DNA of 64,000 nucleotides from Chryseobacterium rhizosphaerae (GCF_003385455.1 NZ_QNUF01000006.1:1-64000); one strand, 5' to 3'; shown: positions 18,161-26,978, numbered from the stretch's first letter. The notes: generated by a model from the letters alone, not told the origin. Translations and numbers: made by a program.

Positions 18161-18180
18161 TATGTGTAATTGAATAATTA

Positions 18181-18888
18181 TTAATTCTTCAAATATTCTA
18201 ATACATATTCATATGTATCAGCCGGGTAAACTACAGACATACTAGGAGACCCAGTAATTGCATTTCCAGCAGAAGTAGCTACAGTATAAGAATATAAGCT
18301 TCTGTCATATACTGTATTGGTTCCAGCTTTATAGATCGTAATTCCATACATAGCAGTCATTCCAGTAGGTGCAGGAATATTTACAGCTGTAGAAGTACCA
18401 GTAGCTGCAAATGAACCTTTAACAGCATATACTTGCTTATTATTTACTGAAGTATTGGTAATTGTTTCTGTTGTAAGGATATTCAGTTTCCCAGCATTGG
18501 CATTAGATCCTAGTGGTAACCATTTACCTGGAGTAACATCCGTAGACTGCCCCGGGTTAGAGAAATAGTAAAAACCAGGAGTTACAGCAGTTACTACTCC
18601 ATTACCAGCAACGGTATTACCAGTAGCAGTATTGTAAACTACCATACCATCATAAGCTGATGGGAAGTTGATTCCATCTAAACTAGATGTTTTAAAAGTA
18701 AACTGCGTTAAATCTGTTGACGGGAATAATAATCCTTTTCCATCATTAACAGTTGAATTATTATTTGTAGAAGCATCTAAGAAGATGTTCTCATTTGGGA
18801 ATTGGTTAGTGATAGCTCCGTTGGATAAAACCTGCGCACTTGCATATGTACCTGCTGTTACAAAAAGTGCTAATATTATTTTTTTCAT
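18181..18888 (-). CDS. Secreted surface protein with GLLxP/GFYYF/WLPLG pattern
   Basis: A 235-residue protein with a signal peptide (MKKIILALFVTAGTYASAQ). The mature part is rich in Thr, Asn, Gly and Val. It carries the series GLLFPSTDLTQ, YDGMVVYNT, TPGFYYFS and KWLPLGSN, which recurs in many Bacteroidota surface or tail-fibre-like proteins (GLLxPR, GLLVYNT, FYYWxGxxWxxL). The C-terminal part (about 120-235) is predicted beta-rich. There is no T9SS tail and no lipobox. It follows the related gene at 18924 by 35 bases, so the two form a tandem operon. Exact role unknown; adhesion or surface coat is a guess. Confidence 0.75.
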   Translation of the reverse strand: MKKIILALFVTAGTYASAQVLSNGAITNQFPNENIFLDASTNNNSTVNDGKGLLFPSTDLTQFTFKTSSLDGINFPSAYDGMVVYNTATGNTVAGNGVVTAVTPGFYYFSNPGQSTDVTPGKWLPLGSNANAGKLNILTTETITNTSVNNKQVYAVKGSFAATGTSTAVNIPAPTGMTAMYGITIYKAGTNTVYDRSLYSYTVATSAGNAITGSPSMSVVYPADTYEYVLEYLKN

Positions 18889-18923
18889 TTGCTTAAAGTT
18901 AAAAAGTTACAATTAAAATTCTA

Positions 18924-19598
18924 TTATCTTCCTGTAAGGATACCCCATACCTTTACACCAGCCTGGTCAACTGTAATAAAACAGAAAGATCCGGCAGAAG
19001 TAATTGTAGAAGGATAACCGCCTATAGGTCTAGTAGGTCCGGCTACGGCAGTAACATCCCATCCAATATTCCCGGGCCCGTTAGCAGATACACATCTAAC
19101 CGAATTTAAAGGAAGTGTTGTAGCATCCGGTAATTTTAATACACTAGTTCCACCCATTGAAGTTGCAACGATTGAATAATCATCAGCAGCCCATGCAATA
19201 GCAGTAGGTGTTACATGAAGCCTACCTTTCTGAATTTGGAAGTTTGGAGTAGAAGTTCCTCCTCCTACAGGTTTCCATGTAGAAGATACAGAATCATAAT
19301 AATAGAATCCAACCGCAGTCACATTTGCTGTTTTAGTGGTAGTTGTACCATCAACAGCAGTAACATAGGTAAGTGCACCGTTCTGGTCAGCAGTATAAGC
19401 GTTATTCTTAGCTGCTAACTGATCTTCAGTTAAACGAGGGACCAATAAAGCATCAGGTCTTGCATTGTCCGTAGTATTAGCTACTACATCTAAAGTTGCG
19501 GCAGGTGTGGTTGTGTTAATCCCCACTCGCCCTTGCTGAGCCTTGGAAAGTGCCGAAAGGCAAACAAGCATTGTTGCTGTGAATAAAAATTTTTTCAT
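18924..19598 (-). CDS. Secreted surface protein, relative of the next gene
   Basis: A 224-residue protein with a signal peptide (MKKFLFTATMLVCLSALSKAQ). Directly after it comes GRVGINTTTPAATLDV, the usual opening of this Bacteroidota surface family, then ALLVPRLTEDQL, NGALTYVT, VGFYYYD and TWKPVGGG. These blocks match in order those of the protein at 18181-18888, so the two are diverged paralogues. The C-terminal half (KLPDATTLPLNSVRCVS...) is beta-rich with no recognised domain. First gene of the two-gene unit, with a -7-like element about 95 bases upstream. Function unknown. Confidence 0.75.
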   Translation of the reverse strand: MKKFLFTATMLVCLSALSKAQQGRVGINTTTPAATLDVVANTTDNARPDALLVPRLTEDQLAAKNNAYTADQNGALTYVTAVDGTTTTKTANVTAVGFYYYDSVSSTWKPVGGGTSTPNFQIQKGRLHVTPTAIAWAADDYSIVATSMGGTSVLKLPDATTLPLNSVRCVSANGPGNIGWDVTAVAGPTRPIGGYPSTITSAGSFCFITVDQAGVKVWGILTGR

Positions 19599-19985
19599 AA
19601 GTTTTTAAAGATTTTAATTACATTATTTTCATCAGTATTTTCATCAGGAAGATGCATCCCAACTTGTGATTCTTCCTTTAGCTAATATAGACAAATATAG
19701 TACATTATAGTCATTTTAAGCTCTATTTCAAACAAATAACTTATTGAAAGCATATGATTTAAAAATATTGCTTATGGCGCAAATTTAAGACATAATTTTT
19801 TAATTTATATACTTTATAAAATAAATTTAAAAAATCTTAATATGGTAAAAACGTAAATAATTGAAAACCAGAAATATAAATAATTGTAAAAATTAAATAT
19901 TTATGTTAATTTTCATTAATATATTTTCATTTCAGATCTAAAAGCCAAATTCAATACTCCTGATAATCAAGACTAAATAAAATGA
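19599..19985. other. 387-base AT-rich intergenic region
   Basis: Apart from a candidate -7 element at 19692-19699, I see no gene, hairpin terminator or repeat. The stretch 19780-19930 is almost pure A/T. Confidence 0.6.
19692..19699 (-). promoter_or_regulatory. Candidate -7 element for the surface-protein pair
   Basis: TATATTTG on the minus strand, matching TANNTTTG, 93 bases upstream of the start at 19598. The nearest TTTG is too far upstream (29 nt) for a good -33. Confidence 0.35.
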
Positions 19986-21287
19986 TTATACCAGCTCTCC
20001 GTACAGATCAAATTCTTCAGCTGAGGTGATCTTCACTTCTGCGAATTCTCCTATAGAAATATAGGTTTCTTCGGCCGAAACTAAAACAGTATTATCTACA
20101 TCTGGAGAGTCATATTCTGTTCTTCCAATAAAGTAATTTCCTTCTTTACGGTCAAAGACACATTTAAAGGTTTTACCTATTTTTTCCTGATTTTTCTCCC
20201 ATGAAATTTGTGACTGCAGTTCCATGATTTCCTCGACCCTCGCCTCTTTTACTTCCTGTGGAATATCATCTTCCAATACATGGGCCGTTGTATTTTCCTC
20301 ATGTGAATAGGTAAAACATCCTAATCTATCGAATTTCTGTTCTCTTACCCAGTCTTTAAGTTCCTGAAACCTCTCTTGTGTTTCACCGGGATATCCTACA
20401 ATTAAAGTCGTTCTAATTGCCATATCCGGAACTTTTTCTCTGAATTTTGCTAAAAGTGCATCTGTTTTTTCGTGAGTTGTTCCTCTCTTCATAGATTTCA
20501 AAAGATCTGAATTGATGTGCTGAAGAGGAATATCAATATAATTACATACTTTCGGTTCTTCACGGATGATATCCAGAACATCTTCAGGAAATCCACTTGG
20601 GAAAGCATAGTGAAGACGAATCCATTCTATTCCCTCTACTTTTACCAATTCTTTTAAAAGATCTCCAAGCGCACGTCTTTTATACAGGTCTAATCCATAA
20701 TAGGTAAGATCCTGAGCGATAAGAATCAATTCTTTTGTCCCTTTTTTAGCCAGTTTCTGAGCTTCAGTCACCAACTTTTCGATAGGTGTTGAAATATGCC
20801 CCCCTCTCATTAAAGGAATAGCACAGAACGAACAAGGTCTGTCACAGCCTTCTGAGATTTTAAGGTAAGCATAATGTTTGGGAGTGGTAGTGAGTCTTTC
20901 TCCAACCAATTCGTGTTTGTAATCTGCTCCAAGATGTTTTAAGAGAATAGGAAGGTCTCTTGTTCCAAAATATTGGTCAACATCTGGAATTTCTCTTATC
21001 AAATCCGGCTTATACCTTTCAGAAAGGCAACCTGTAACGAATACTTTCTCCACTTCCCCTCTGTTTTTAGCCTCTACATAATCAAGGATCGTATTGATAG
21101 ATTCTTCTTTGGCATTATCTATGAATCCACAGGTGTTGATGACTACAATATCACCACGGTCTTCATGAACCACTTCTTTGCCATTTGCTTTCAATTGGCT
21201 CATTAAAACTTCAGAATCATATACATTCTTGGAGCATCCAAGAGTAACTACATTGATTTTCTTCTTCCCTACAGATTTTGTGCGCAT
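19986..21287 (-). CDS. rimO: Ribosomal protein S12 (Asp) methylthiotransferase
   Basis: A 433-residue radical-SAM enzyme that adds a methylthio group to the conserved aspartate of ribosomal protein S12. The N-terminal UPF0004 domain (VVTLGCSKNVYDSEVL) and the radical-SAM cluster motif GCDRPCSFCAIP with CxxxCxxC are present. A C-terminal TRAM domain follows (about 370-433). The open frame extends to 21374, but that hydrophobic extension runs through a -7 element and a terminator, so ATG at 21287 (MRTKSVGKKK) is chosen. It is separated from the polysaccharide locus by a terminator. Confidence 0.95.
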   Translation of the reverse strand: MRTKSVGKKKINVVTLGCSKNVYDSEVLMSQLKANGKEVVHEDRGDIVVINTCGFIDNAKEESINTILDYVEAKNRGEVEKVFVTGCLSERYKPDLIREIPDVDQYFGTRDLPILLKHLGADYKHELVGERLTTTPKHYAYLKISEGCDRPCSFCAIPLMRGGHISTPIEKLVTEAQKLAKKGTKELILIAQDLTYYGLDLYKRRALGDLLKELVKVEGIEWIRLHYAFPSGFPEDVLDIIREEPKVCNYIDIPLQHINSDLLKSMKRGTTHEKTDALLAKFREKVPDMAIRTTLIVGYPGETQERFQELKDWVREQKFDRLGCFTYSHEENTTAHVLEDDIPQEVKEARVEEIMELQSQISWEKNQEKIGKTFKCVFDRKEGNYFIGRTEYDSPDVDNTVLVSAEETYISIGEFAEVKITSAEEFDLYGELV

Positions 21288-21306
21288 CTTTTTGATTTTG
21301 AGTGTG

Positions 21307-21314
21307 CAAAGATA
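21307..21314 (-). promoter_or_regulatory. Candidate -7 element for rimO
   Basis: TATCTTTG on the minus strand, 19 bases upstream of the ATG at 21287. Identical to the -7 boxes of the S41 peptidase and lpxD genes. No clear -33. Confidence 0.45.
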
Positions 21315-21330
21315 CAAAATATTGAAGAGT

Positions 21331-21372
21331 AAAAAATTAAAAAATAAAAACCACTTTAGAAAAGTGGTTTTC
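21331..21372 (-). terminator. Terminator at the 3' end of the polysaccharide locus
   Basis: An 11-bp stem AAAACCACTTT/AAAGTGGTTTT with a 3-nt loop. On the minus strand it is followed by a T-rich run. It lies 11 bases past the stop of the RmlC-like gene and separates the locus from rimO. Confidence 0.85.
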
Positions 21373-21382
21373 AATATCTTAT

Positions 21383-21928
21383 TTAAAAGTTTCCTTCAGC
21401 AAACGTAGGCAGGATTCTATCTTTATCTGAAAGCTGAACTACATCGAGCGGCAACTGCCAATCTATATTCAATTCAGAATCATTCCAGATAACACTTCCT
21501 TCTGATTCTTTATTATAAAAGTTATCGCATTTATAGGAAAAGACAGCTGTTTCACTTAATACAGAGAAACCATGTCCAAAACCTCTTGGTACATAGAGTT
21601 GCAATTTATTTTCAGGAGTTAGCTCAATACCATACCACTGACCAAAAGTAGGAGATTCTCTACGCAGGTCTACAGCGACATCAAAAACTCTTCCTTCAAG
21701 ACAAGATACTAGCTTTGCCTGTGCATGTTCTCCTTTTTGAAGGTGCAGTCCTCTCAACACACCATAAGAAGACTTCGAAATATTATCCTGTACAAAATGA
21801 CCGTTCATACCCGTAAGTTCTTCAAATTTTTTCTCATTGTACTTTTCAAAAAAGTAACCTCTCCCGTCTTCGAAAATAGTAGGTTCTATTACGTAGCAAT
21901 CTTTTAAGGGAGTTTCTTTTATTTTCAT
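21383..21928 (-). CDS. rfbC: dTDP-4-dehydrorhamnose 3,5-epimerase (RmlC/RfbC family)
   Basis: A 181-residue cupin of normal length. Motifs: GYFFEKYNEKKF, NISKSSYGVLRGLHLQKGEHAQAKLVSC with the catalytic His, VAVDLRRESPTFGQW, and PRGFGHGFSVLSE with YKCDNFY. In dTDP-rhamnose synthesis it epimerises C3 and C5 of the 4-keto sugar. It is the last gene of the polysaccharide locus, and no rmlA, rmlB or rmlD lies in the window. Either those are elsewhere on the chromosome or this enzyme acts on a different 4-keto sugar nucleotide. Confidence 0.92.
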   Translation of the reverse strand: MKIKETPLKDCYVIEPTIFEDGRGYFFEKYNEKKFEELTGMNGHFVQDNISKSSYGVLRGLHLQKGEHAQAKLVSCLEGRVFDVAVDLRRESPTFGQWYGIELTPENKLQLYVPRGFGHGFSVLSETAVFSYKCDNFYNKESEGSVIWNDSELNIDWQLPLDVVQLSDKDRILPTFAEGNF

Positions 21929-21945
21929 ATTTAGGTTTTAATCTT

Positions 21946-22911
21946 TTATAAACTGTATTTCTTTTTTAAGCTCAATTTTAATCCCAGGTAAACGCCACCT
22001 GCAGGAATAAAAACAATTAATACAATAGCCCAAATTGGAAAGTGCGAATGTATTAAAAATATATTTATGAATAATTGTACTATAGCATAAACACTGCTGA
22101 TAACTAAATGAGAGACTTTTTCCTCATTCGCGAAAAGCTGATATAAGTGTCTTCTATGGGCTTCAAAAATATTCTCTTTTAAAAATATTCTTTCAATAAT
22201 AGTAAGTACTACTTCCATTCCGTAGATTGCCAAAAGTAAGATGTATTTATACTCACCTGTTCTCATGATCAGCAATGTAATAAGCCCGATTACCCAAAAT
22301 CCGATCCCCATACTTCCCACATCACCGGCAAAACATTTTGCTTTTTTTCTGAAATTAAAAAACAAAAAGACAAAGCATGCTAGTATAGGATAATAAATAA
22401 AATCATGATCAGTAAACTGAATAATTTCTCTGTTGATATACGCCAGAGAACCCAGGGTAACCAGACTGTAGATTCCTGTCATCCCATTAATACCATCCAT
22501 AAAGTTATAGGCATTGAGTGTCCCTATGATCACAACAAATAATATAGGCCAAACCCAAAAAGGCATTAAGGCAAAGGCTCCGGTAAAATATAGCAGTAAA
22601 ATAACTGAAATAAGATGGACAGACAGCCTTATTTTATTAGATAATGTCCTAATATCATCAATAAAACTTATTGTACATATCGCAAGCAGACCTAATCCAA
22701 AAGACCAATACTCCTCTATTACCAAGCTGGGATTAAACAACCCAAAAATAATAAATGCAACTGGAAAGATAATTCCTCCGCCTCTTAAGGTAATCTGTGT
22801 ATGGGCGCTTCTGTGGTTGGGTTTGTCAATAATATTATATTTATCAGCTATTTTAAAATACAACAGCATTACAATAAATAAGACAATTATTATCATTATA
22901 TATTCCATCAT
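21946..22911 (-). CDS. Polyprenyl-phosphate N-acetylaminosugar-1-P transferase (WbpL/WecA-like)
   Basis: A 321-residue membrane protein of the MraY/WecA/WbpL family with about ten helices. Motifs: FIDDIRTLSNKIR (Asp pair), AYNFMDGINGMTG and CFAGDVGSMGIGF. The C-terminal FLKENIFEAHRRHLYQL is the cytosolic HxxH loop of WbpL-type proteins. It transfers a HexNAc-1-phosphate to undecaprenyl phosphate, starting the repeat unit. It overlaps the preceding reductase gene by 4 bases (ATGA type). This pairing is typical of WbpL proteins that use QuiNAc or FucNAc, suggesting that type of first sugar. Confidence 0.9.
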   Translation of the reverse strand: MMEYIMIIIVLFIVMLLYFKIADKYNIIDKPNHRSAHTQITLRGGGIIFPVAFIIFGLFNPSLVIEEYWSFGLGLLAICTISFIDDIRTLSNKIRLSVHLISVILLLYFTGAFALMPFWVWPILFVVIIGTLNAYNFMDGINGMTGIYSLVTLGSLAYINREIIQFTDHDFIYYPILACFVFLFFNFRKKAKCFAGDVGSMGIGFWVIGLITLLIMRTGEYKYILLLAIYGMEVVLTIIERIFLKENIFEAHRRHLYQLFANEEKVSHLVISSVYAIVQLFINIFLIHSHFPIWAIVLIVFIPAGGVYLGLKLSLKKKYSL

Positions 22912-23804
22912 TTGTTTTTAAAGCTTTTTATTGTTTTAAAAAGGCCTTCTTCTGCGGATACAGGAAGTGTTTTTATATGTAAAGTATTCTTAATTTTTTC
23001 ATTTGAAACCTGATAACTCTCTGTTAGCTTTTTCAATCTTTCGGAATTTAAAGGTAATTTTAGTGCATCACCTAATTTTGCTACTGAAGAAATCATTGCG
23101 GAAGGTAGCCTCCACAGCTTGCTTTTTCTACCTGAAGCCTTTCCTATAATTTTTATCAAATCATTTGTAGAAATACTTTCATCATCAGCAAAATTATAAA
23201 TTCCGGAGGGAATATCTTTATTCTTAAGTATTTCGTGTATTAAAAAGTTTAAATTGTCAATACTCAAAAATGAACGTTTATTGTCAAAAGCAGCTAATGG
23301 CCACGGAACACCCTTTTCTACCACTTTATACAAGAGATTCAGATTTCCTTTATTTCCAGGACCATGGATCATGCATGGACGGATAATAAAAAATCTCTTT
23401 CCTTCGGGAAGTTTTTTTGATAATAAATATTCTTCAGCCAAAAGCTTAGATTTTCCATAAGGTGTCTTAGGGTCGGATGCATGTCCTTCATCCAAAATTC
23501 CATCAACGGTATCTGCTGTTGCTTTTACACTGCTAAAATAAATGAAATCTCTGATATCCGAATCCACAAATTCATCAAAAAGTTTCTTGGTAAGCTCTGT
23601 ATTTACTTTAAAGTATTCCTCGTCAGCCGAAGTATTTGCTGTGTCGTGGGCTTTTCCTGCAAGATGGATCAAAGCATTGAAACCATCATGGAGTTTCCAG
23701 TCATTCCTTAAGGATAAACCTGAAAAAAAACAATTCTGTTTTTCTAAATATTCCGATAAGTTTTGCCCGACAAATCCAGAGATCCCTGTGATAAGTATGT
23801 TCAT
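22908..23804 (-). CDS. NAD-dependent epimerase/dehydratase (WbpV/WbpK-like 4-reductase)
   Basis: A 298-residue extended SDR with GISGFVGQNL (NAD-binding) at the N-terminus, YFSSVKATAD, and YGKSKLLAEEYL with the YxxxK catalytic pair. The DEGHASDPKTPYGKSK region and IIRPCMIHGPGNKGN resemble reductases that act on UDP-2-acetamido-2,6-dideoxy-4-keto sugars. With the WbpM-like dehydratase (39531-41459) and the adjacent WbpL-like transferase it would make UDP-QuiNAc or UDP-FucNAc, the priming sugar. The exact stereochemistry cannot be told from sequence. Confidence 0.82.
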   Translation of the reverse strand: MNILITGISGFVGQNLSEYLEKQNCFFSGLSLRNDWKLHDGFNALIHLAGKAHDTANTSADEEYFKVNTELTKKLFDEFVDSDIRDFIYFSSVKATADTVDGILDEGHASDPKTPYGKSKLLAEEYLLSKKLPEGKRFFIIRPCMIHGPGNKGNLNLLYKVVEKGVPWPLAAFDNKRSFLSIDNLNFLIHEILKNKDIPSGIYNFADDESISTNDLIKIIGKASGRKSKLWRLPSAMISSVAKLGDALKLPLNSERLKKLTESYQVSNEKIKNTLHIKTLPVSAEEGLFKTIKSFKNK

Positions 23805-23805
23805 T

Positions 23806-24954
23806 TTAATAGCCTAATTTTGTATGTATTATATCCCAAACTTTTGTTTCTTCAAAGTTTTCTCTCACAAAACTTCTGCCGCTATCTCCATGAAGTTGCT
23901 TCATTTCGGGATTTTCAATATAAAATTCTATTTTTTCTATAATATCTTCCGCATTATTCTTAATAAAAACACCTGTTTTATTTTCTATAATTGATTCAGT
24001 ACATCCTGTAGCTTTAGTTATCAAAACGGGCAAATTCATAGAAGATGCCTCCAAAGAAACAGTGGGAAATCCTTCACGATATGTAGGAAGTACAAAAACA
24101 TCCATTAACTTGAAATATGGAGCTGCATTTAATACAAATCCTGTATTGATAATACGAGGGTCATTTTCAATCATCCTTTTTGATTCTTCGCTAATTGAAT
24201 CTCTTTCTTCAATTGGCCCCACTAAAAGAAGCTTTATGTGATCGTATTCTTCTCTAAGGGTTTTCCATGCTTCAATAAGTTCATTAATTCCCTTATCTTT
24301 TACCAACCTTCCGACATACCCTATTACAAAATCTTTATCTGTAATTTTAGTGTTGTTCCTAATATCTTTTATCAGATACTCATCTTGTTTTTCCGGATTA
24401 AATTTATTTTCTGTATCTATTCCGTTACAAGTACCTAGGCCTAAAACTATATTTTTAGATCGTGCATTCAGGTGATCTGCTTCACTAATGGCTTTTACAG
24501 AGTTACTTACACAAACAACCTCGGTTGCTAATGTTCCAGAAAGTCTATCAATATTCTGAAGTAAAAATCTCTTAAGACCAGTACTGGTTTCATAAATGAT
24601 ACCATGTCTAAAATATATTCTGGTTTTTACACCAGACAAAGCTGCTGCTATCATTGAAACCATCCCTCCTTTAGGAGTATGACCTACTACTATTTCTATA
24701 TTATTCTTTTTAATGAATTTATAGATTTTATAAATAGCTTTTAAATCAGTAATTGGACTTATATTTCGAGTAACATCTACAGCAAATGGTGTGTATTCCA
24801 GTGGCTCCGCCAGTTGAAAGAACTCTTCTGAAGGAGTACATCCAAGATAATAATCATTATTTGTTTTTTTACTAAGATATTTAAATTGCTTACCAAAAAA
24901 ATGATTAATAACAAATGATACTGTAACAATGTGAAGAACTTTATAATTTTTCAA
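23806..24954 (-). CDS. Glycosyltransferase family 4 (GT-B fold)
   Basis: A 382-residue GT-B enzyme. The N-terminal domain has VVGHTPKGGMVSMIAA and FRHGIIYETSTGLKR. The C-terminal donor domain has IGYVGRLVKDKGINELIEAW and PTYREGFPTVSLEASSMNLPVL with the conserved EGFP and E(x7)E pattern. It resembles PglA/WbpU-like transferases that add a HexNAc to a lipid-linked sugar, so it may add the second sugar. The only start codon at the conserved N-terminus is TTG at 24954; no in-frame ATG lies upstream. It starts after the beta-helix lipoprotein gene, 11 bases downstream. Confidence 0.88.
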   Translation of the reverse strand: MKNYKVLHIVTVSFVINHFFGKQFKYLSKKTNNDYYLGCTPSEEFFQLAEPLEYTPFAVDVTRNISPITDLKAIYKIYKFIKKNNIEIVVGHTPKGGMVSMIAAALSGVKTRIYFRHGIIYETSTGLKRFLLQNIDRLSGTLATEVVCVSNSVKAISEADHLNARSKNIVLGLGTCNGIDTENKFNPEKQDEYLIKDIRNNTKITDKDFVIGYVGRLVKDKGINELIEAWKTLREEYDHIKLLLVGPIEERDSISEESKRMIENDPRIINTGFVLNAAPYFKLMDVFVLPTYREGFPTVSLEASSMNLPVLITKATGCTESIIENKTGVFIKNNAEDIIEKIEFYIENPEMKQLHGDSGRSFVRENFEETKVWDIIHTKLGY

Positions 24955-24965
24955 TATGTAATGTA

Positions 24966-26096
24966 TTAAAAGTTTTTCTTATTAAATATCCCCTTAGTAT
25001 CTTTATTATCAGTTGTAGATATATTTTTGATATTAAGTTTAACCTGTTTATTGTCATTTTGAAGATCTACAAACCCGTTTTTCAAACTTTTCCAATTTCC
25101 ATTTGTCACATTAACTGTTCCAGTGGGTTCATATTTCTTTTTATCCTTACTTGTTAATAGTCCAAAAGGATATTGATAATCATCACTAAAATAATTATCT
25201 ATATTAATTGTTATATTTCTTTTGTATTTTGCATCATCTGTAGAAAATCCAAAAAGAACCACATATAATCCACCATTAAAATTATTTGATGTTATTACGT
25301 TCTTTAGGTTTACATTCTCAATGATATCTTTATGCCAACTAGGTTCTATGTCAATACCAAACATTGGATTCGTACCAAACGTATTAGAAACCAATATATT
25401 ATCTAAAAAGACATTTTTCCCAGATGTAATTGCAATTCCATTTCTTCTTGCAAAATCTACTTTTGCATCCTTGATGTGAATATCTTCACAATATCCTCCA
25501 TCTTCTGAACCAACAAATATCCCTTCTCCCCAAGTGTCCTTGATATCTGAATTATAAACAAAAACTTTTTTTGAATTTCTTATTCCGATTCCTGCTCCCC
25601 ATTCACCTTTATTATCTATATGTGTTTTTCTATCACCTATAATCTTAGGATTATATAAAGTGACATTTTCTACATTATAAATTCGGATAATATCATACCA
25701 GTCCTTGATATTCTCAATATCCGTTTTTGGGGAATGATCTGCCTTTGCGCGAATTTCAGATTGAGATTGGAAAAAAATTTTAGAATTACTCTTCAAAAAA
25801 AGTCCTTTACTATTAATTAATACAGGAAAATTCGGAAATTTAACATTCCTTTTTTCATTTAAAATTTTTTGAATAATTTCTGTATAATCTACATTTCCAT
25901 TCCTAGAATAGTTTTTAGGTAATGCAAGTGTGAGGTCATAATATATGGTGTTATCCTTTTTGAGGGTAATTTTTCTATTATTATAGGTACTCAACATAGA
26001 CTTTGGTATATCTTTATACTTAAAGTCAGGTTCCTGGCAGCTGAAAAAGCTTGTTAATAGTATGTAACAAAAAATCAATTGTGCTTTTATTTTCAT
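24966..26096 (-). CDS. Lipoprotein with right-handed beta-helix (putative polysaccharide lyase/epimerase/hydrolase)
   Basis: A 376-residue protein with a lipoprotein signal (LLTSFFSCQEPD, lipid-modified Cys at about residue 20). The mature part has parallel beta-helix coils, for example KNVTLYNPKIIGD-like, GIGIRNSKKVFVYNSDIKD, EGIFVGSEDGGYCEDIHIKDAKV and NGIAITSGKNVFLDNILVSN. Such pectate-lyase-like folds bind and often cut or epimerise acidic polysaccharides. It lies within the capsule operon, four bases after a glycosyltransferase gene. It may trim, modify or anchor the same glycan on the periplasmic or surface side. The catalytic type cannot be assigned. Confidence 0.8.
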   Translation of the reverse strand: MKIKAQLIFCYILLTSFFSCQEPDFKYKDIPKSMLSTYNNRKITLKKDNTIYYDLTLALPKNYSRNGNVDYTEIIQKILNEKRNVKFPNFPVLINSKGLFLKSNSKIFFQSQSEIRAKADHSPKTDIENIKDWYDIIRIYNVENVTLYNPKIIGDRKTHIDNKGEWGAGIGIRNSKKVFVYNSDIKDTWGEGIFVGSEDGGYCEDIHIKDAKVDFARRNGIAITSGKNVFLDNILVSNTFGTNPMFGIDIEPSWHKDIIENVNLKNVITSNNFNGGLYVVLFGFSTDDAKYKRNITINIDNYFSDDYQYPFGLLTSKDKKKYEPTGTVNVTNGNWKSLKNGFVDLQNDNKQVKLNIKNISTTDNKDTKGIFNKKNF

Positions 26097-26100
26097 CTTA

Positions 26101-26970
26101 TTATTTTTTTGCTAATGATTTTAAAAGAGGGTCATTATAATCCTGAAGAGAAATATTACCTGCTAATGTTTTATTTCTTCGTGCAATATAATAATTATCT
26201 AAACCTACTGTATTTATCAATAAAGCTAAATTACTTTTCAGATAAGAAGTCAAAATCATTTTCTTCTGCTTGAAGGGATGATTAGTTAGATATGGATTTT
26301 TTCTAAATATTTTTCTCTGCTGTTTTAAACGAAAAAGATATGTTTTAAGTTTGAATTTTAAGGGATCTCTATAAAAAAGTAAAGGTTCTTCTATTATTTT
26401 AAATACGGAATTTTCTCTACTTCGTAACCATAAATCAAAATCCTCTGCCCCAATAAGTTCTTCATCATATTTATATTTTTTGAACCATTCTGTTTTACCT
26501 GCAACAGTAGGATGTATAAAAGTTATTGTTTTTAAAGCATCTTCGTATGATGGAGGTATTTGAGCGAGTCTAAACCCTATTACTTCGTTTAGATCACCAA
26601 TTATGACTGCTGATGAACCAACAACGTCAACATCCGGATTATTCTCTAAAAAATCAATCTGTTTTTCCAGCCGGTTGCTAAACATAATATCATCAGCATC
26701 CATCCTAATGAAGTATTTTCCTTTAACCAAATCAATTTGTTGATTAAGGCGATAGGAAATACCTTTATTAAGGCCATCCACATATAATTTTATTCTTGAA
26801 TCATTAAATGATTTTACAATTTCCACAGACTTATCTGTACTACCGTCATCAGTGATAATTAATTCAAAATTTGTATGACTTTGATTCAGGATAGAGTTTA
26901 ATGTAAATTTTAAAAATTTCTCTGCATTAAACATTGGAATAGCAATCGAAACTAATATATTATCATTCAT
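26101..26970 (-). CDS. Glycosyltransferase family 2 (GT-A fold)
   Basis: An inverting GT-A transferase of 289 residues from the ATG. Motifs: VSIAIPMFNAEKFLKFTL at the N-terminus, IITDDGSTDKS, and FIRMDADD holding the metal-binding DxD. GAEDFDLWLRSRE is the usual acceptor/catalytic-base ED region. The tail (KLKTYLFRLKQQRKIFRKN) is basic and probably membrane-associated. A GTG three codons upstream (26979) is the alternative start; it overlaps the stop of the fucosyltransferase gene. Sugar specificity unknown. Confidence 0.9.
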   Translation of the reverse strand: MNDNILVSIAIPMFNAEKFLKFTLNSILNQSHTNFELIITDDGSTDKSVEIVKSFNDSRIKLYVDGLNKGISYRLNQQIDLVKGKYFIRMDADDIMFSNRLEKQIDFLENNPDVDVVGSSAVIIGDLNEVIGFRLAQIPPSYEDALKTITFIHPTVAGKTEWFKKYKYDEELIGAEDFDLWLRSRENSVFKIIEEPLLFYRDPLKFKLKTYLFRLKQQRKIFRKNPYLTNHPFKQKKMILTSYLKSNLALLINTVGLDNYYIARRNKTLAGNISLQDYNDPLLKSLAKK

Positions 26971-26978
26971 TTTACTCA

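Larger units (their letters stand above)
17471..18180. other. 710-base intergenic region: rlpA-like control region and empty AT-rich DNA
   Basis: The first 165 bases hold a -7 element and five TGTTAA copies, described separately. The stretch from about 17640 to 18120 is AT-rich with no convincing gene, RNA or repeat. A terminator at 18127-18160 ends the region. Confidence 0.6.

Noticed and set aside
19986..21374. Long form of RimO with a hydrophobic N-terminal extension
   Set aside because: The extra 29 residues run across the -7 element and the terminator stem. The family begins at about MRTKSVGKKK.
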